Positions 15,877-24,418 of a DNA stretch of 34,125 nucleotides are shown piece by piece (within the stretch, counting starts at the first letter, position 1; the number at the start of each line of letters is the position of its first letter). The DNA comes from Desulfohalobiaceae bacterium. GTDB taxonomy: Bacteria > Desulfobacterota > Desulfovibrionia > Desulfovibrionales > Desulfothermaceae. The DNA lies in the NCBI GenBank assembly GCA_027013815.1, contig JALWFY010000119.1, positions 1-34,125 on the forward strand, read 5' to 3'. Position numbers and translations under genes: made by a program. The notes below the pieces were generated by a model. The model was not told the DNA's origin. It did not search any database and saw only the letters and a program-made list of their open reading frames with translations.

Positions 15877-16055
15877 GCGGTGCTTTGCTCCGCTTTTCTG
15901 TATTCACATATTATAAGGAATTTATTCCTTATTAAGGTTGGCCTAAATGACCAAGATAAAGTGGAACAGAGCTTCACTCTGGATAAAGGTGAAAATCATA
16001 GTTCACTGTTCACAGTTAACAGTTCTTTTATAATTAACAGTTAAAAATTGGGGAC
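15875..16055. repeat. Composite palindromic element plus heptamer repeats in pheA-aroA spacer
   Basis: Read in order: AAGCGGTGC-TTT-GCTCCGCTT (15875-15895, one mismatch) overlapping the pheA stop, then ATAAGGAAT-TT-ATTCCTTAT (15913-15932, perfect). Next come TTGG...CCAA within 15936-15954 and GTGGAACAGAGCTTCAC. The block 15913-15980 aligns with 21552-21618 and, inverted, with 30692-30754. After it lies a 7-nt phased tract, AGTTCAC-TGTTCAC-AGTTAAC-AGTTC (16000-16025). The first hairpin ends in CTTTT and might cause partial termination inside the operon, but no competing antiterminator is seen. Confidence 0.7.
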
Positions 16056-16060
16056 AATAG

Positions 16061-17425
16061 ATGCAAAAAACTATAAGTGCTCCACCAAGTAAATCAATCT
16101 CTCATAGGGCACTAATATGTGCAGCCTTGGCAAGGGGTGAGTCCATTGTCAAGAACCTACTAATTAGTGATGACACCTTATGCACAGCAAGGTGTCTAAA
16201 CAAACTAGGCACCACTTTTTTTAATACATCATCAGGAGATATAATAGCTTTAAGTAAAAACACAATACCCAGGGATCTAAGTTCAATTAAGGTCTCTGGC
16301 ATCCCTGATAAAAATTTTAGCGACAAAAAAAAGACCTTAGATATGGATGTTGGAGAATCAGGAACCACCTGTAGATTAATTACTCCAATAGTAGCAGCAT
16401 TTAATAATATCCAAGTTAGAATATATGGCAAGGGCAGGATGCATAAAAGACCTATAGGAGACTTGAAGATGGCCCTTGAAAGATTGGGAACTAGGTTTAT
16501 ATGGGATGCTGAACCAGGTTTTCCTCCTTATATTATTCAGGCAAGGGGTCTGAAGGGAGGACGAGTCCAAATAAGCATTGAAAAATCCTCTCAATATCTC
16601 TCAGGCCTCTTGCTTGCATCTCCCCTTGCCCAGGGTCCAATTGAAATTGAATTGATTGGTAAAAAGGCCGTGTCATGGCCATATGTGGGACTGACCCTGC
16701 AGACAATGGAGGCCTTTGGAGTAAATGTAGAGATCTACACCCTAGATCAGGGCAGTTGGGTTCAAAGGGAAATAAAGGAGATAAAATATGCTATACCCGG
16801 AGAGATAAAGTTCAAAATAAAACCATCTAAATATACACCATCAGACTTTTTTGTGGAAGGAGATTGGAGCAATGGTTCATACCTTATTTCTGCAGGCCTT
16901 TTATTAAAAAATGGATTGAGAATAACTGGGCTTAAAAAAGACTCCCTCCAAGGTGATAAACGGGTGATCCAGATATTAAGACAAATGGGGGGCAAGATAT
17001 ACTGGGAAAAAGAGGATATTGTGTCCACTTACTCAGAACTAAAAGGGATAGATATTGACATGGGGGATTGTCCTGACCTAGTGCCTACCATTGCTGTAAT
17101 GGCATCCATGGCATCAGGAACCACTAGGATAAGCGGTGTTGCCCATCTTCGGCTAAAAGAGAGCAATAGGCTAGAAGGGGTGGCTAGGGAAATATCAAAG
17201 ATAGGTGCCAGGGTTAATACCTTTGACCATGGACTAGTAATTGAACCACAGCCCATTCCAAAAGGCAAGACAATAGAGTTTTCCACCTATGGAGACCACA
17301 GGATGGCCATGGGACTATCTTTATATGAACTTACAGGTATAAATGTTGTGTTGGACAACAAAGGATGTGTGACTAAGTCTTTTCCTGATTTTTTTCAGGT
17401 ATGGCAGACGATTATAAATAGTTAA
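16061..17425 (+). CDS. aroA: 3-phosphoshikimate 1-carboxyvinyltransferase (EPSP synthase)
   Basis: This 454-residue enzyme joins shikimate-3-phosphate and PEP to give EPSP. Diagnostic motifs are SAPPSKSISHRALICAALA at the N-terminus, DMDVGESGTTCRLITPI (the PEP/glyphosate loop), GKGRMHKRPIGDL and the LKESNRLEGVA segment. Near the end are STYGDHRMAMGLSLY and CVTKSFPDFF. The LITP in place of the commoner LLTP/MRPL near the PEP site and the 454-residue length suggest a class II-like variant. GGGGA precedes the ATG. It is separated from pheA by the repeat-rich spacer but has the same orientation. Confidence 0.95.
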   Translation: MQKTISAPPSKSISHRALICAALARGESIVKNLLISDDTLCTARCLNKLGTTFFNTSSGDIIALSKNTIPRDLSSIKVSGIPDKNFSDKKKTLDMDVGESGTTCRLITPIVAAFNNIQVRIYGKGRMHKRPIGDLKMALERLGTRFIWDAEPGFPPYIIQARGLKGGRVQISIEKSSQYLSGLLLASPLAQGPIEIELIGKKAVSWPYVGLTLQTMEAFGVNVEIYTLDQGSWVQREIKEIKYAIPGEIKFKIKPSKYTPSDFFVEGDWSNGSYLISAGLLLKNGLRITGLKKDSLQGDKRVIQILRQMGGKIYWEKEDIVSTYSELKGIDIDMGDCPDLVPTIAVMASMASGTTRISGVAHLRLKESNRLEGVAREISKIGARVNTFDHGLVIEPQPIPKGKTIEFSTYGDHRMAMGLSLYELTGINVVLDNKGCVTKSFPDFFQVWQTIINS

Positions 17426-17500
17426 ATGGTTGAATAGTTGAATGGTGGAATGGGGAAGTAATAATGTTATCTAACTTAACCAGTTAACTAACAAGCTATA
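17426..17500 (+). repeat. Octamer-phased repeat tract in aroA-tyrA spacer
   Basis: The spacer has two 8-nt degenerate tandem tracts: AAATGGTT-GAATAGTT-GAATGGTG-GAATGGGG (17425-17456) and TTATCTAA-CTTAACCA-GTTAACTA-ACAAGCTA (about 17466-17497). The second holds the palindrome GTTAAC. No recognisable ribosome binding site for tyrA is left in this stretch. Confidence 0.6.
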
Positions 17501-17509
17501 GTTTTAAGT

Positions 17510-18289
17510 ATGAGAAATAAAATCAATAACATACTAATAATTGGCCACAAAGGGGCAATGGGAAACTATTTTTTTAATAAATTTAAATCTATTAAAAATA
17601 TAGAAGTGCGGGGTATAGATAGACCCTTAGATGGTTCTAAGATTAGAGCCAATTCAAGGGACATTAACATGGTGTTATTTTGTATACCAGTACAGGCCAT
17701 GGAAGAGGTAATCCCCCAAGTAGTTTGTCACTTAAGGCCAAATACCATTATAGTAGACATATGTTCTGTAAAGGTTATTCCCATGAAGACCATGTTAAGA
17801 CATTACCCTGGACCTGTGATTGGCACACACCCCTTGTTTGGTCCAAACCCTGACCCAGATTTTCCCCTAAAAATTGCCATGGTAAGGGGCAGAGGTGAGG
17901 TAGAATTTAATATGGTCAAGGAGTTTTTTAATAGCTTGGGATTTCTCACCTTTGATTGCAGTGCAAGAGAGCACGACCAGGCCATGGCATTTATTCAAGG
18001 GCTTAATTTTGTCACCACCCTATCTTATGTTGCTGCTGTTTCAGAAGACGAGACATTAGTAAAATTCATAACCCCGTCCTTTGAACGTAGGCTAAAGGCA
18101 GCAAAAAAAATGATCACACAGGATGCCTATTTATTTCAAACCCTATTTGAGACTAATCCATATTCCCACAATGCAGTGAAAAGATTTAGGTCCTTTTTGA
18201 ACCTTGCCTCTGCAGGTGAACTGGATCTCTTGATCCAAAAGGCTTGGTGGTGGTGGGAAAAGGGATTAAAATGGGAGGATGGGGCCTAA
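17510..18289 (+). CDS. tyrA: Prephenate dehydrogenase with Trp-run C-terminus
   Basis: This 259-residue NAD(P)-dependent enzyme decarboxylates prephenate to 4-hydroxyphenylpyruvate for Tyr. It has a Rossmann start (NILIIGHKGAMGNYF), the catalytic GTHPLFGPN segment, and REHDQAMAFIQGLNF with the expected His. There is no chorismate mutase or ACT domain. No Shine-Dalgarno precedes the ATG; the only other in-frame Met would cut the NAD site. The oddity is the tail KAWWWWEKGLKWEDGA: four consecutive TGG codons at 18245-18256 and another at 18272. The last five codons are the 5' strand of an antiterminator for the trp genes. The tail therefore looks like a built-in trp leader peptide. Confidence 0.92.
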   Translation: MRNKINNILIIGHKGAMGNYFFNKFKSIKNIEVRGIDRPLDGSKIRANSRDINMVLFCIPVQAMEEVIPQVVCHLRPNTIIVDICSVKVIPMKTMLRHYPGPVIGTHPLFGPNPDPDFPLKIAMVRGRGEVEFNMVKEFFNSLGFLTFDCSAREHDQAMAFIQGLNFVTTLSYVAAVSEDETLVKFITPSFERRLKAAKKMITQDAYLFQTLFETNPYSHNAVKRFRSFLNLASAGELDLLIQKAWWWWEKGLKWEDGA

Positions 18290-18349
18290 TTTTTGTTTTA
18301 GAAGGGTATTAAAAGGCCACATCCTCCCACAGGATGTGGCCCTTTTTTT
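18245..18349 (+). promoter_or_regulatory. Trp attenuator using the tyrA 3' end as leader
   Basis: Control codons are four TGG in a row (18245-18256) inside tyrA. The antiterminator pairs TGGGAGGATGGGGCC (18272-18286, the last five tyrA codons) with GGCCACATCCTCCCA (18315-18329) at 14 of 15 positions, with one G/A mismatch. The terminator pairs GGCCACATCCT (18315-18325) with AGGATGTGGCC (18331-18341), 11 bp perfect, loop CCCAC, then seven T. The tyrA stop is at 18287-18289. A ribosome waiting at the Trp run covers to about 18270 and leaves the antiterminator strand free. A ribosome at the stop masks it. Only 28 nt separate the T-run from trpE, too few for a promoter, so trp transcription must pass this site. 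Confidence 0.87.
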
Positions 18350-18377
18350 ATTAATAAAAGAAAAATAAGGAGAACTT

Positions 18378-19787
18378 GTGGAAATGAAAAAAGAAATAAC
18401 CCAACACATAACATTGTATAAATCAGATATATCTACCCCTATAGGGCTTTATTTAAAATTTATAGGAAAAAACAAGGGGATACTCTTAGAGAGTGCAGAG
18501 GTAGATGGAAGATTAGGCAGATATAGCTTACTCGCCTGGGACTTTAAATTCTGTCTAAAATGCAAACATGGTTCTATGCATGTAGAGATCATGCACCCTG
18601 AATTTGATTTTCTCAAAGAATTTGAAGGAAGAAAATATTTTCAAGCCTTAGACGAGATTATATCAATAATAAATCCAATACCTCAAGGTGAAGTACTTCC
18701 TCCAATAACTAGATCATTAATAGGATATATTGGTTATGAATGTGTATCAATGTTTGAGCCTATCTTACAAAAAAACATCCTATTAGAACAGGCAGAATCT
18801 ATATTTGTCCTCCCTGGAAAACAAATACTCTATGACCACTTACACTATAATTGTTTTTATATCTCTTTAGACAAAAACAAATTAAAAGAGCCAAAACAGA
18901 CTATAGATGTAGAAGGTGAAATAAAGATCGGGAAGATTGAAAACTCTTTTACTAAACAAGGGTTTGTCAAAGCAGTCGAACAAACCAAAGATTTGATATT
19001 TCAAGGAGAGGCCATCCAAGTAGTCCTATCCAATAGATTTTCTTCTAATTTTTCAGGGGATCCCTTTACTGTATACAGGAAGCTTAGACAGACAAACCCC
19101 TCTCCATATATGTTCTTTTTAAATTTAAATGATATCTGTCTTATTGGTTCTTCCCCAGAGCTAATGGTGAGGAGCAGTAATGGAGTGGCTGAGGTAAGAC
19201 CCATAGCTGGGACCAGGAGACGAGGGACAGATAAAAAAGAAGACAATGCACTGGCTGAGGAGTTGATAAATGACCCAAAGGAAAGGGCTGAACACGTGAT
19301 GTTAGTTGATCTAGGGAGAAATGACTTAGGAAGGATCGCCAAACCTGGATCAGTTGAAGTAGTAAAATTTATGCAGATTGAGAGATTTTCTCATGTGATG
19401 CACCTAACCTCTTATGTAAAATCCAAAATAAAAGACTCAGTAAATGCAATAGACATATTAAAGGCTACCTTTCCTGCAGGCACTGTATCTGGTGCCCCAA
19501 AAATCAGGGCAATGCAAATTATATCAGACATGGAAGCAAAAAAAAGAGGGCCATATGCAGGGGCTATTGGATGGATAGGCCTTGGAGATAACAAGATGGA
19601 TCTAGACACAGGTATAATTATCAGATCCATCTGGATCAAGGGTAATAAGATATTCTGGCAGGCAGGAGCGGGTATTGTGGCTGATTCCATACCAGAAAAA
19701 GAATGGCAAGAATGTTTAAACAAGGCAAAGGTCATACATAAGGTCCTAGCGGAACAGAGCCCTGTTAAAGGCTTACGCCGATTATAA
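18378..19787 (+). CDS. trpE: Anthranilate synthase component I
   Basis: This 469-residue protein is the large subunit of anthranilate synthase, the first committed step of Trp synthesis from chorismate. The Trp-binding feedback motif is present near the N-terminus (GILLESAEVDGRLGRYSLLAWD). The chorismate-binding core has RPIAGTRRRG, EDNALAEELINDPKERAEHVMLVDLGRND, FPAGTVSGAPKIRAM and AGAGIVADSIPEKEW-type C-terminus. The GTG at 18378 has AGGAG five nt upstream; an ATG two codons later is the alternative. It is the first gene after the tyrA-embedded attenuator and works with TrpG, encoded next. Confidence 0.95.
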   Translation: MEMKKEITQHITLYKSDISTPIGLYLKFIGKNKGILLESAEVDGRLGRYSLLAWDFKFCLKCKHGSMHVEIMHPEFDFLKEFEGRKYFQALDEIISIINPIPQGEVLPPITRSLIGYIGYECVSMFEPILQKNILLEQAESIFVLPGKQILYDHLHYNCFYISLDKNKLKEPKQTIDVEGEIKIGKIENSFTKQGFVKAVEQTKDLIFQGEAIQVVLSNRFSSNFSGDPFTVYRKLRQTNPSPYMFFLNLNDICLIGSSPELMVRSSNGVAEVRPIAGTRRRGTDKKEDNALAEELINDPKERAEHVMLVDLGRNDLGRIAKPGSVEVVKFMQIERFSHVMHLTSYVKSKIKDSVNAIDILKATFPAGTVSGAPKIRAMQIISDMEAKKRGPYAGAIGWIGLGDNKMDLDTGIIIRSIWIKGNKIFWQAGAGIVADSIPEKEWQECLNKAKVIHKVLAEQSPVKGLRRL

Positions 19788-19895
19788 GGCTAATAGCTAA
19801 GGACAAATGGCAAAAGGAAAGATTCTAAGCCCTTTGCCTTTAGTCCCTTATTTACTCAAAACCCAGAATCTAGGACCTAAAACCTATATCTGGAG
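19788..19895 (+). repeat. Heptamer-phased tract filling the trpE-trpG spacer
   Basis: Nearly the whole spacer can be read in 7-nt steps. First comes GGCTAAT-AGCTAAG, then GACAAAT-GGCAAAA-GGAAAGA. Then CCCTTTG-CCTTTAG-TCCCTTA, and finally AAAACCC-AGAATCT, AGGACCT-AAAACCT. The first and second parts are roughly complementary (GGAC...GGCAAAAGG against CCCTTTGCC...GTCC) and could fold into a long hairpin. The trpG ribosome binding site (GGAGG) lies just after. Confidence 0.65.
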
Positions 19896-19901
19896 GAAAC
19901 A

Positions 19902-20492
19902 ATGATCTTATTAATTGATAATTATGACTCCTTTACTTTCAATTTAGTACAGTTGTTTCAGAAACTTGGAGCATTTCCTATTGTCATGAGAAACGACAAT
20001 AGAAAAATTTTTGATTTCCTTGAAAAAAAAGAGCTAGAGGCAGTGGTAATATCCCCTGGACCAGGCAGTCCTAAAACCAGTGGTCTTTGTGTAGAATTCT
20101 TACAAAAACTCTCCCCCACTATCCCAGTCTTAGGTGTATGTTTAGGACATCAAATACTTGGGCATGTTGCTGGATATGAGATAATTAGGGCAAAAAATAT
20201 AATGCACGGAAAGACCTCTTATATAACTTATAAACCACACATAATCTTCTCTGACATTGAAAATCCATTTAAAGCAACTAGATACCATTCCCTTGTGATT
20301 GGGGAACCTGAAAAGAAAACCTCTCTTTCAATAGAAATCATAGCAAGGAGTAAAGATGGGGAAATCATGGGAATTTCTTATAAGGATAGGCCATGGATAG
20401 GGATACAGTTCCATCCAGAATCTATACTAAGCACAAGTGGGCCTAAGATTATTGAGAATTTTATTAAAAAAGTCGTAGGAGGGACAAAATGA
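19902..20492 (+). CDS. trpG: Anthranilate synthase component II (glutamine amidotransferase)
   Basis: This 196-residue class I glutamine amidotransferase supplies ammonia to TrpE. Motifs are IDNYDSFTFNLVQ, ISPGPGSP, the nucleophile loop LGVCLGHQILG and the terminal GIQFHPESILS with the catalytic His-Glu. There is no TrpD fusion. The ATG follows TGGAGGAAAC. Its stop overlaps the trpD start as ATGA, so the two are translationally coupled. A pabA role in folate synthesis is possible as a second use but cannot be judged. Confidence 0.95.
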   Translation: MILLIDNYDSFTFNLVQLFQKLGAFPIVMRNDNRKIFDFLEKKELEAVVISPGPGSPKTSGLCVEFLQKLSPTIPVLGVCLGHQILGHVAGYEIIRAKNIMHGKTSYITYKPHIIFSDIENPFKATRYHSLVIGEPEKKTSLSIEIIARSKDGEIMGISYKDRPWIGIQFHPESILSTSGPKIIENFIKKVVGGTK

Positions 20493-21490
20493 AACTAAGA
20501 AATGCATTATTGTCATTAGCAGAAAAAAAAGAGTTATCAGAAGATATGGCTTGTTTTTGTTTTAATAGGTTATTTAAAGGAGAATTATCCCCTTCTCAGG
20601 CTGGGGCATTTTTAATGGGACTAAGGGTAAAGGGAGAAACCCCAGGGGAAGTATTTTCTGCGGTCAAGATTGCAATGGAGTACGCAAAAAAGATAGATAC
20701 AAACGGATTAGGGGAAAAGACCATAGACACCTGTGGCACTGGTGGTGATGGGAAGATGAGCTTTAATTGTTCTACTGCAGTTGCCCTGTACTTAGCTGAT
20801 ATGGGATACAAGGTTGTAAAACACGGAAACAGAGCCATATCTAGCAAATGTGGAAGTGCTGACATTATAAGGGCACTAAATATCCCTATATATGAGGAGG
20901 AGGATGAAATTAAGAAATATTTAGAAAAAAACAATTTTGTATTTTTATTTGCACCCTATTTCCATCCTGCATTTGCAAATATTGCCCCAATAAGGGGAGA
21001 GCTTGGGGTACCTACTATTTTTAATTTAATAGGCCCACTACTCAACCCCGCAGAGCCATCCCATCAACTAGTAGGAGTTGGGGATGAAAGATATATGGAA
21101 TTAATTGCTCAGGTATTAAAGAAAAAAGGGATAAATCGAGCTGCCGTGGTACATGGAGATGGATTTGATGAAATTACACCCACTGGAGAGACAAAAGTCA
21201 TCTTAGTACACCAGGATCAGATAAGTAATTTTACCATTAAACCAGAAGATTTTGGAATAAAAAGGTGTACCTCAGATGAGCTGACATGCAAAGACAGGGA
21301 CAGGGCTATAGAGCTAATGGCAATGGTCTTAAAGGGCAAGGGACCTGATGCAATTAGGAATATGGTTGCCCTAAATCTAGGTATGTGTATCTTTTTATTG
21401 GAAGACTCCATGTCACTAAAAGATGCAATTTTAATGGCTAAAGACAAGGTGGAGAGAGGCATAACAAAGATAAAAGATTTTGGATTTTAA
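20489..21490 (+). CDS. trpD: Anthranilate phosphoribosyltransferase
   Basis: This 333-residue enzyme attaches phosphoribose from PRPP to anthranilate. It has the PRPP-binding DTCGTGGDGKMSFNCSTA, the KHGNRAISSKCGSADI loop and the substrate-site segment FLFAPYFHPAFANIAPIRGELGVPTIFNLIGPLLNP. All are typical of TrpD rather than of thymidine phosphorylase. The start overlaps the trpG stop by 4 nt. A 173-nt repeat-bearing spacer separates it from trpC. Confidence 0.95.
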   Translation: MKLRNALLSLAEKKELSEDMACFCFNRLFKGELSPSQAGAFLMGLRVKGETPGEVFSAVKIAMEYAKKIDTNGLGEKTIDTCGTGGDGKMSFNCSTAVALYLADMGYKVVKHGNRAISSKCGSADIIRALNIPIYEEEDEIKKYLEKNNFVFLFAPYFHPAFANIAPIRGELGVPTIFNLIGPLLNPAEPSHQLVGVGDERYMELIAQVLKKKGINRAAVVHGDGFDEITPTGETKVILVHQDQISNFTIKPEDFGIKRCTSDELTCKDRDRAIELMAMVLKGKGPDAIRNMVALNLGMCIFLLEDSMSLKDAILMAKDKVERGITKIKDFGF

Positions 21491-21650
21491 ATCTTGGATT
21501 TTGGATTATAAGATGAAGCAAAGCTTCACTTTAAAGGGCTTTACGCCTTTTATAAGGATTTTATTCCTTATTAAATTTGGATGCAAGGCCAAGATAGGGT
21601 GAAACAAAGTTCCACTTTAAATTCAAAATCCAAAATTTTTTCATAAATGA
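21491..21650. repeat. Composite palindromic element flanked by heptamer arms, trpD-trpC spacer
   Basis: Outer arms of the ATTTTGGATT family (left about 21493-21511; right about 21619-21640, AATTCAAAATCCAAAATTTT) enclose a chain of short palindromes. These are TGAAGC-AAA-GCTTCA; AAAGGGC...GCCTTTT; ATAAGGA-TTTTAT-TCCTTAT (21552-21571); TTGG...CCAA; and GTGAAACAAAGTTCCAC. The block 21552-21618 matches 15913-15980 and the inverted 30692-30754. Its upstream part (TGAAGC...GCCTTTT) matches the inverted 30850-30885. It lies inside the trp operon. Confidence 0.72.
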
Positions 21651-21663
21651 GAGGTAGATATAG

Positions 21664-22530
21664 ATGTTAGATAAATTTATCAAGGCAAAAGAAAAAGAGA
21701 TCTATGGATTAAAGAAGTTGGAAGAAAAAGGTAATTTCCCCAAACCCTATGAAAAAAATAGGATCAAGTTCTCCAGTGTATTAAAAAAACGAAGGGGAAT
21801 TATTGCAGAGTTTAAAAAGGGATCTCCTTCTATGGGGATAATTAACCCCCATGTGAAGGTAAGAGAGGTGGTTGAACAATACAGGAAAAACGGGGCAATT
21901 GGTGTATCTATTATTACTGAAGAAAAATTCTTTTTCTCTTCAGTGGAACTTTTATTTGAACTAAGTGGTATATCAGTGCCCATTTTGAGAAAAGACTTTA
22001 TCTTTGACCCAATACAGATAAAATATACAGCATCTACCCCGGCTTCTGCAATCTTACTGATTGTTAAAACATTCATTAATTTGTATAATGTTACAAAAAA
22101 GAGTTCAAATAAAATAAAATATCCTGCCAATATGTTATTAAGATTAATAGATTATACACATCTACTGGGTTTGGAACCTATAGTAGAGGTATTTGATGAA
22201 AAAGAACTGGAGATTGCAAGACAAAGTGGAGCAAGGCTGATCCTTGTAAACAATAGGGATTTAACTAACCTTGAAGTGGACTTAAATGTATCCAGGAGAA
22301 TGATAAAACATAAACAAAAGCAAGAGATATGGATAAGTGCAAGTGGCTTGAGTAAGCCAGATGAGATTGAAGAGATGATAGGGCTTGGTTTTGATGGTTG
22401 TTTAATAGGCACATCCCTTATGAAGCAAAAAGACCCTGGTGCTGCTCTGTATAGGTTAACCAGAAATCTCAGAAAATTAACCCATGTTGGAGTTATAGAC
22501 TATGCTCATAAAAGTATGCGGTCTAACTAG
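21664..22530 (+). CDS. trpC: Indole-3-glycerol phosphate synthase
   Basis: This 288-residue TIM-barrel enzyme closes the pyrrole ring of CdRP to give indoleglycerol phosphate. Visible motifs are IIAEFKKGSPSMGII (Glu49, Lys51), VPILRKDFIFDPIQI (Lys110), LEPIVEVFDEKELEIA, ILVNNRDLTNLEVD, ISASGLSKPDEIEEM and CLIGTSLM. Residues about 139-156 (NLYNVTKKSSNKIKYPAN) look like an insertion compared with the usual short loop after LLIV. The usual GADA before that strand is replaced by STPAS. AGAGGTAG precedes the ATG. The 3' end overlaps trpF by 29 nt. Confidence 0.93.
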   Translation: MLDKFIKAKEKEIYGLKKLEEKGNFPKPYEKNRIKFSSVLKKRRGIIAEFKKGSPSMGIINPHVKVREVVEQYRKNGAIGVSIITEEKFFFSSVELLFELSGISVPILRKDFIFDPIQIKYTASTPASAILLIVKTFINLYNVTKKSSNKIKYPANMLLRLIDYTHLLGLEPIVEVFDEKELEIARQSGARLILVNNRDLTNLEVDLNVSRRMIKHKQKQEIWISASGLSKPDEIEEMIGLGFDGCLIGTSLMKQKDPGAALYRLTRNLRKLTHVGVIDYAHKSMRSN

Positions 22531-23122
22531 ATATGAGGATGTTTGTTTTTGTGACAAGCTTGGAATCAATATGGTTGGATTTATTTTTTATCCCAAGAGT
22601 CCAAGATTTATCTACCCTGAAAAGGTCCAGGGATTTTCATGTGATTTTGCAAAAAAGGTTGGGGTCTTTGTAAAACATGATATATGTAAAATAAATAAGA
22701 TAATTGAACAGGCAGGGCTTGATCTTATTCAGTTGCACGGGCCTTACTCTATTAATGACTGTATCAAGATTGGCACATCAAGGGTGATAAAGGTAATTTG
22801 GCCTGATTCATTTAAAACTAAAAAGGACTTTCTAAATGAAGTGAGAGATTATTCCAGGGCTTGCAAATACCTTCTCTTTGACGCAGGCACAAAGGGGGGA
22901 GGACACGGCATTGGGATAAAAAATATTGAATATTTAAGAGATATCCCAAATGATATAAGTTGGTTAATTGCTGGGGGAGTATGTTTAAATAATATATCAT
23001 ATTTTTTAGGACATATCTCACCTCATGGTATTGACATGAATTCTGGAGTAGAGTCATCCCCTGGCATAAAAGACAAAAAGGCAATTTTAAAAATATTTAA
23101 AAAAATAAAGGAGACAAGATGA
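22502..23122 (+). CDS. trpF: Phosphoribosylanthranilate isomerase
   Basis: This 206-residue TIM-barrel enzyme performs the Amadori rearrangement of PRA to CdRP. It has [12 protein letters not shown] with the catalytic Cys, [39 protein letters not shown] (Asp) and [12 protein letters not shown]. The end is [18 protein letters not shown]. It is not fused to TrpC but starts inside it: the ATG at 22502 has GGAG eight nt upstream and lies 29 nt before the trpC stop. Its own stop overlaps trpB as ATGA. Confidence 0.95.
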   Translation: MLIKVCGLTRYEDVCFCDKLGINMVGFIFYPKSPRFIYPEKVQGFSCDFAKKVGVFVKHDICKINKIIEQAGLDLIQLHGPYSINDCIKIGTSRVIKVIWPDSFKTKKDFLNEVRDYSRACKYLLFDAGTKGGGHGIGIKNIEYLRDIPNDISWLIAGGVCLNNISYFLGHISPHGIDMNSGVESSPGIKDKKAILKIFKKIKETR

Positions 23123-24285
23123 AAAAATCGTATTTTGGAGAATTTGGAGGACAATTTGTACCAGAATTACTCATGCCCCCGCTTATTGAATTAGAAGAGG
23201 CATATGAACAAATAGTGGGATCTACGGAATTTAAAGAGGAATTTAACAATATACTAAAAGATTATGTGGGCAGACCAACCCCTTTGACCTTTTGCAAAAA
23301 TTTATCAAAGGAGCTTGGATTTAATCTTTGGTTAAAAAGGGAAGACCTGGCCCACACTGGGGCACACAAGATAAACAACACTATTGGCCAGGCCCTACTC
23401 ACTAAATACATGGGCAAAAAAAATCTAGTTGCAGAAACAGGGGCAGGTCAACATGGGGTTGCAACTGCTACTGCTGCTGCCCTACTGGGCCTAAAATGCA
23501 TAGTATTTATGGGGGCAAAGGACGTTAAAAGACAGGCACCAAATGTAAAAAGGATGGAGCTTTTAGGTGCAGAGGTGAGGCCAGTATATTCTTCTACTCA
23601 GACCTTAAAAGATGCTATAAATGAGGCCCTAAGATACTGGATATCTCATCAAAAAGACACCCATTATTGTCTAGGTTCAGTGGTGGGACCTCACCCATTT
23701 CCTTCCTTGGTAAGGGACTTTCAAGCAGTGATTGGCAAAGAGGTAAAACAAGAGTTTTTAAAAAAGAATAACAAACTTCCAGACCATATTATTGCATGTG
23801 TTGGTGGGGGTTCCAATGCAATGGGTATTTTTTATGAATTCATAAAACACAAAGAGGTTAAACTCACAGGGGTTGAAGCAGCAGGTACTGGTACACCCAA
23901 TTGTTACCACTCTGCCACTTTAAACAAAGGCAGTTTAGGGATACTCCACGGTACCAAGACGTACCTACTCCAGACCAATGAAGGCCAGATCCTACCTTCA
24001 CACTCAGTTGCCCCAGGTCTAGACTATCCAGGAGTTGGACCAGAACATGCCTATTTAAAGGACACAAAAAGGGCAGAGTACAAGAGTGTAAATGATGACC
24101 AGGCCCTTTATGCCTTCAGGCTGTTGAGTGAAAAAGAGGGGATTATACCAGCACTTGAGAGCTCCCATGCCCTAGCCTGGGCCCTATCTTTAAAAAACAA
24201 GGTCCCTTCAGACTATAATGTGGTGGTAAACCTTTCTGGAAGGGGAGATAAGGACTTAAATATAGTTTTTGGAAATATAGAATAA
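23119..24285 (+). CDS. trpB: Tryptophan synthase beta subunit
   Basis: This 388-residue PLP enzyme condenses indole with serine. It is the classical TrpB1 form: [12 protein letters not shown], the PLP lysine in [14 protein letters not shown] (Lys84), [13 protein letters not shown] with the catalytic Glu, and the phosphate loop [10 protein letters not shown]. Near the end is [10 protein letters not shown]. The start overlaps the trpF stop by 4 nt. The alpha-subunit gene follows after a 133-nt spacer. Confidence 0.96.
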   Translation: MKKSYFGEFGGQFVPELLMPPLIELEEAYEQIVGSTEFKEEFNNILKDYVGRPTPLTFCKNLSKELGFNLWLKREDLAHTGAHKINNTIGQALLTKYMGKKNLVAETGAGQHGVATATAAALLGLKCIVFMGAKDVKRQAPNVKRMELLGAEVRPVYSSTQTLKDAINEALRYWISHQKDTHYCLGSVVGPHPFPSLVRDFQAVIGKEVKQEFLKKNNKLPDHIIACVGGGSNAMGIFYEFIKHKEVKLTGVEAAGTGTPNCYHSATLNKGSLGILHGTKTYLLQTNEGQILPSHSVAPGLDYPGVGPEHAYLKDTKRAEYKSVNDDQALYAFRLLSEKEGIIPALESSHALAWALSLKNKVPSDYNVVVNLSGRGDKDLNIVFGNIE

Positions 24286-24309
24286 CCAAATGGCTTTTTA
24301 TAATAATCT

Positions 24310-24400
24310 TAAATTATGGATTTTGGATTTTGAATTAAAAGTAAAACAGTTCAAATGAATATTAATCCAACATCCAAAATTTAAAATCCAAAATTTTTCA
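24310..24400. repeat. ATTTTGGATT heptamer inverted repeat in trpB-trpA spacer
   Basis: The left arm holds TGGATTTTGGATTTTGAATT in 7-nt phase (about 24316-24337). The right arm (about 24362-24397) is the complement type, AATCCAACATCCAAAATTTA followed by AAATCCAAAATTTTT. The trpA ribosome binding site follows directly. Confidence 0.7.
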
Positions 24401-24418
24401 TTATAAATGGAGGAGATC

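Noticed and set aside
18311-18349. The strong terminator after tyrA as a simple end of an aro operon
   Set aside because: trpE follows 28 nt later with no room for a promoter, and the tyrA tail can form an alternative stem. A regulated attenuator explains it better.
21491-21650. Transposon remnant or CRISPR array in the trpD-trpC spacer
   Set aside because: There are no regularly spaced identical repeats and no transposase fragments. The units are consecutive, different palindromes.
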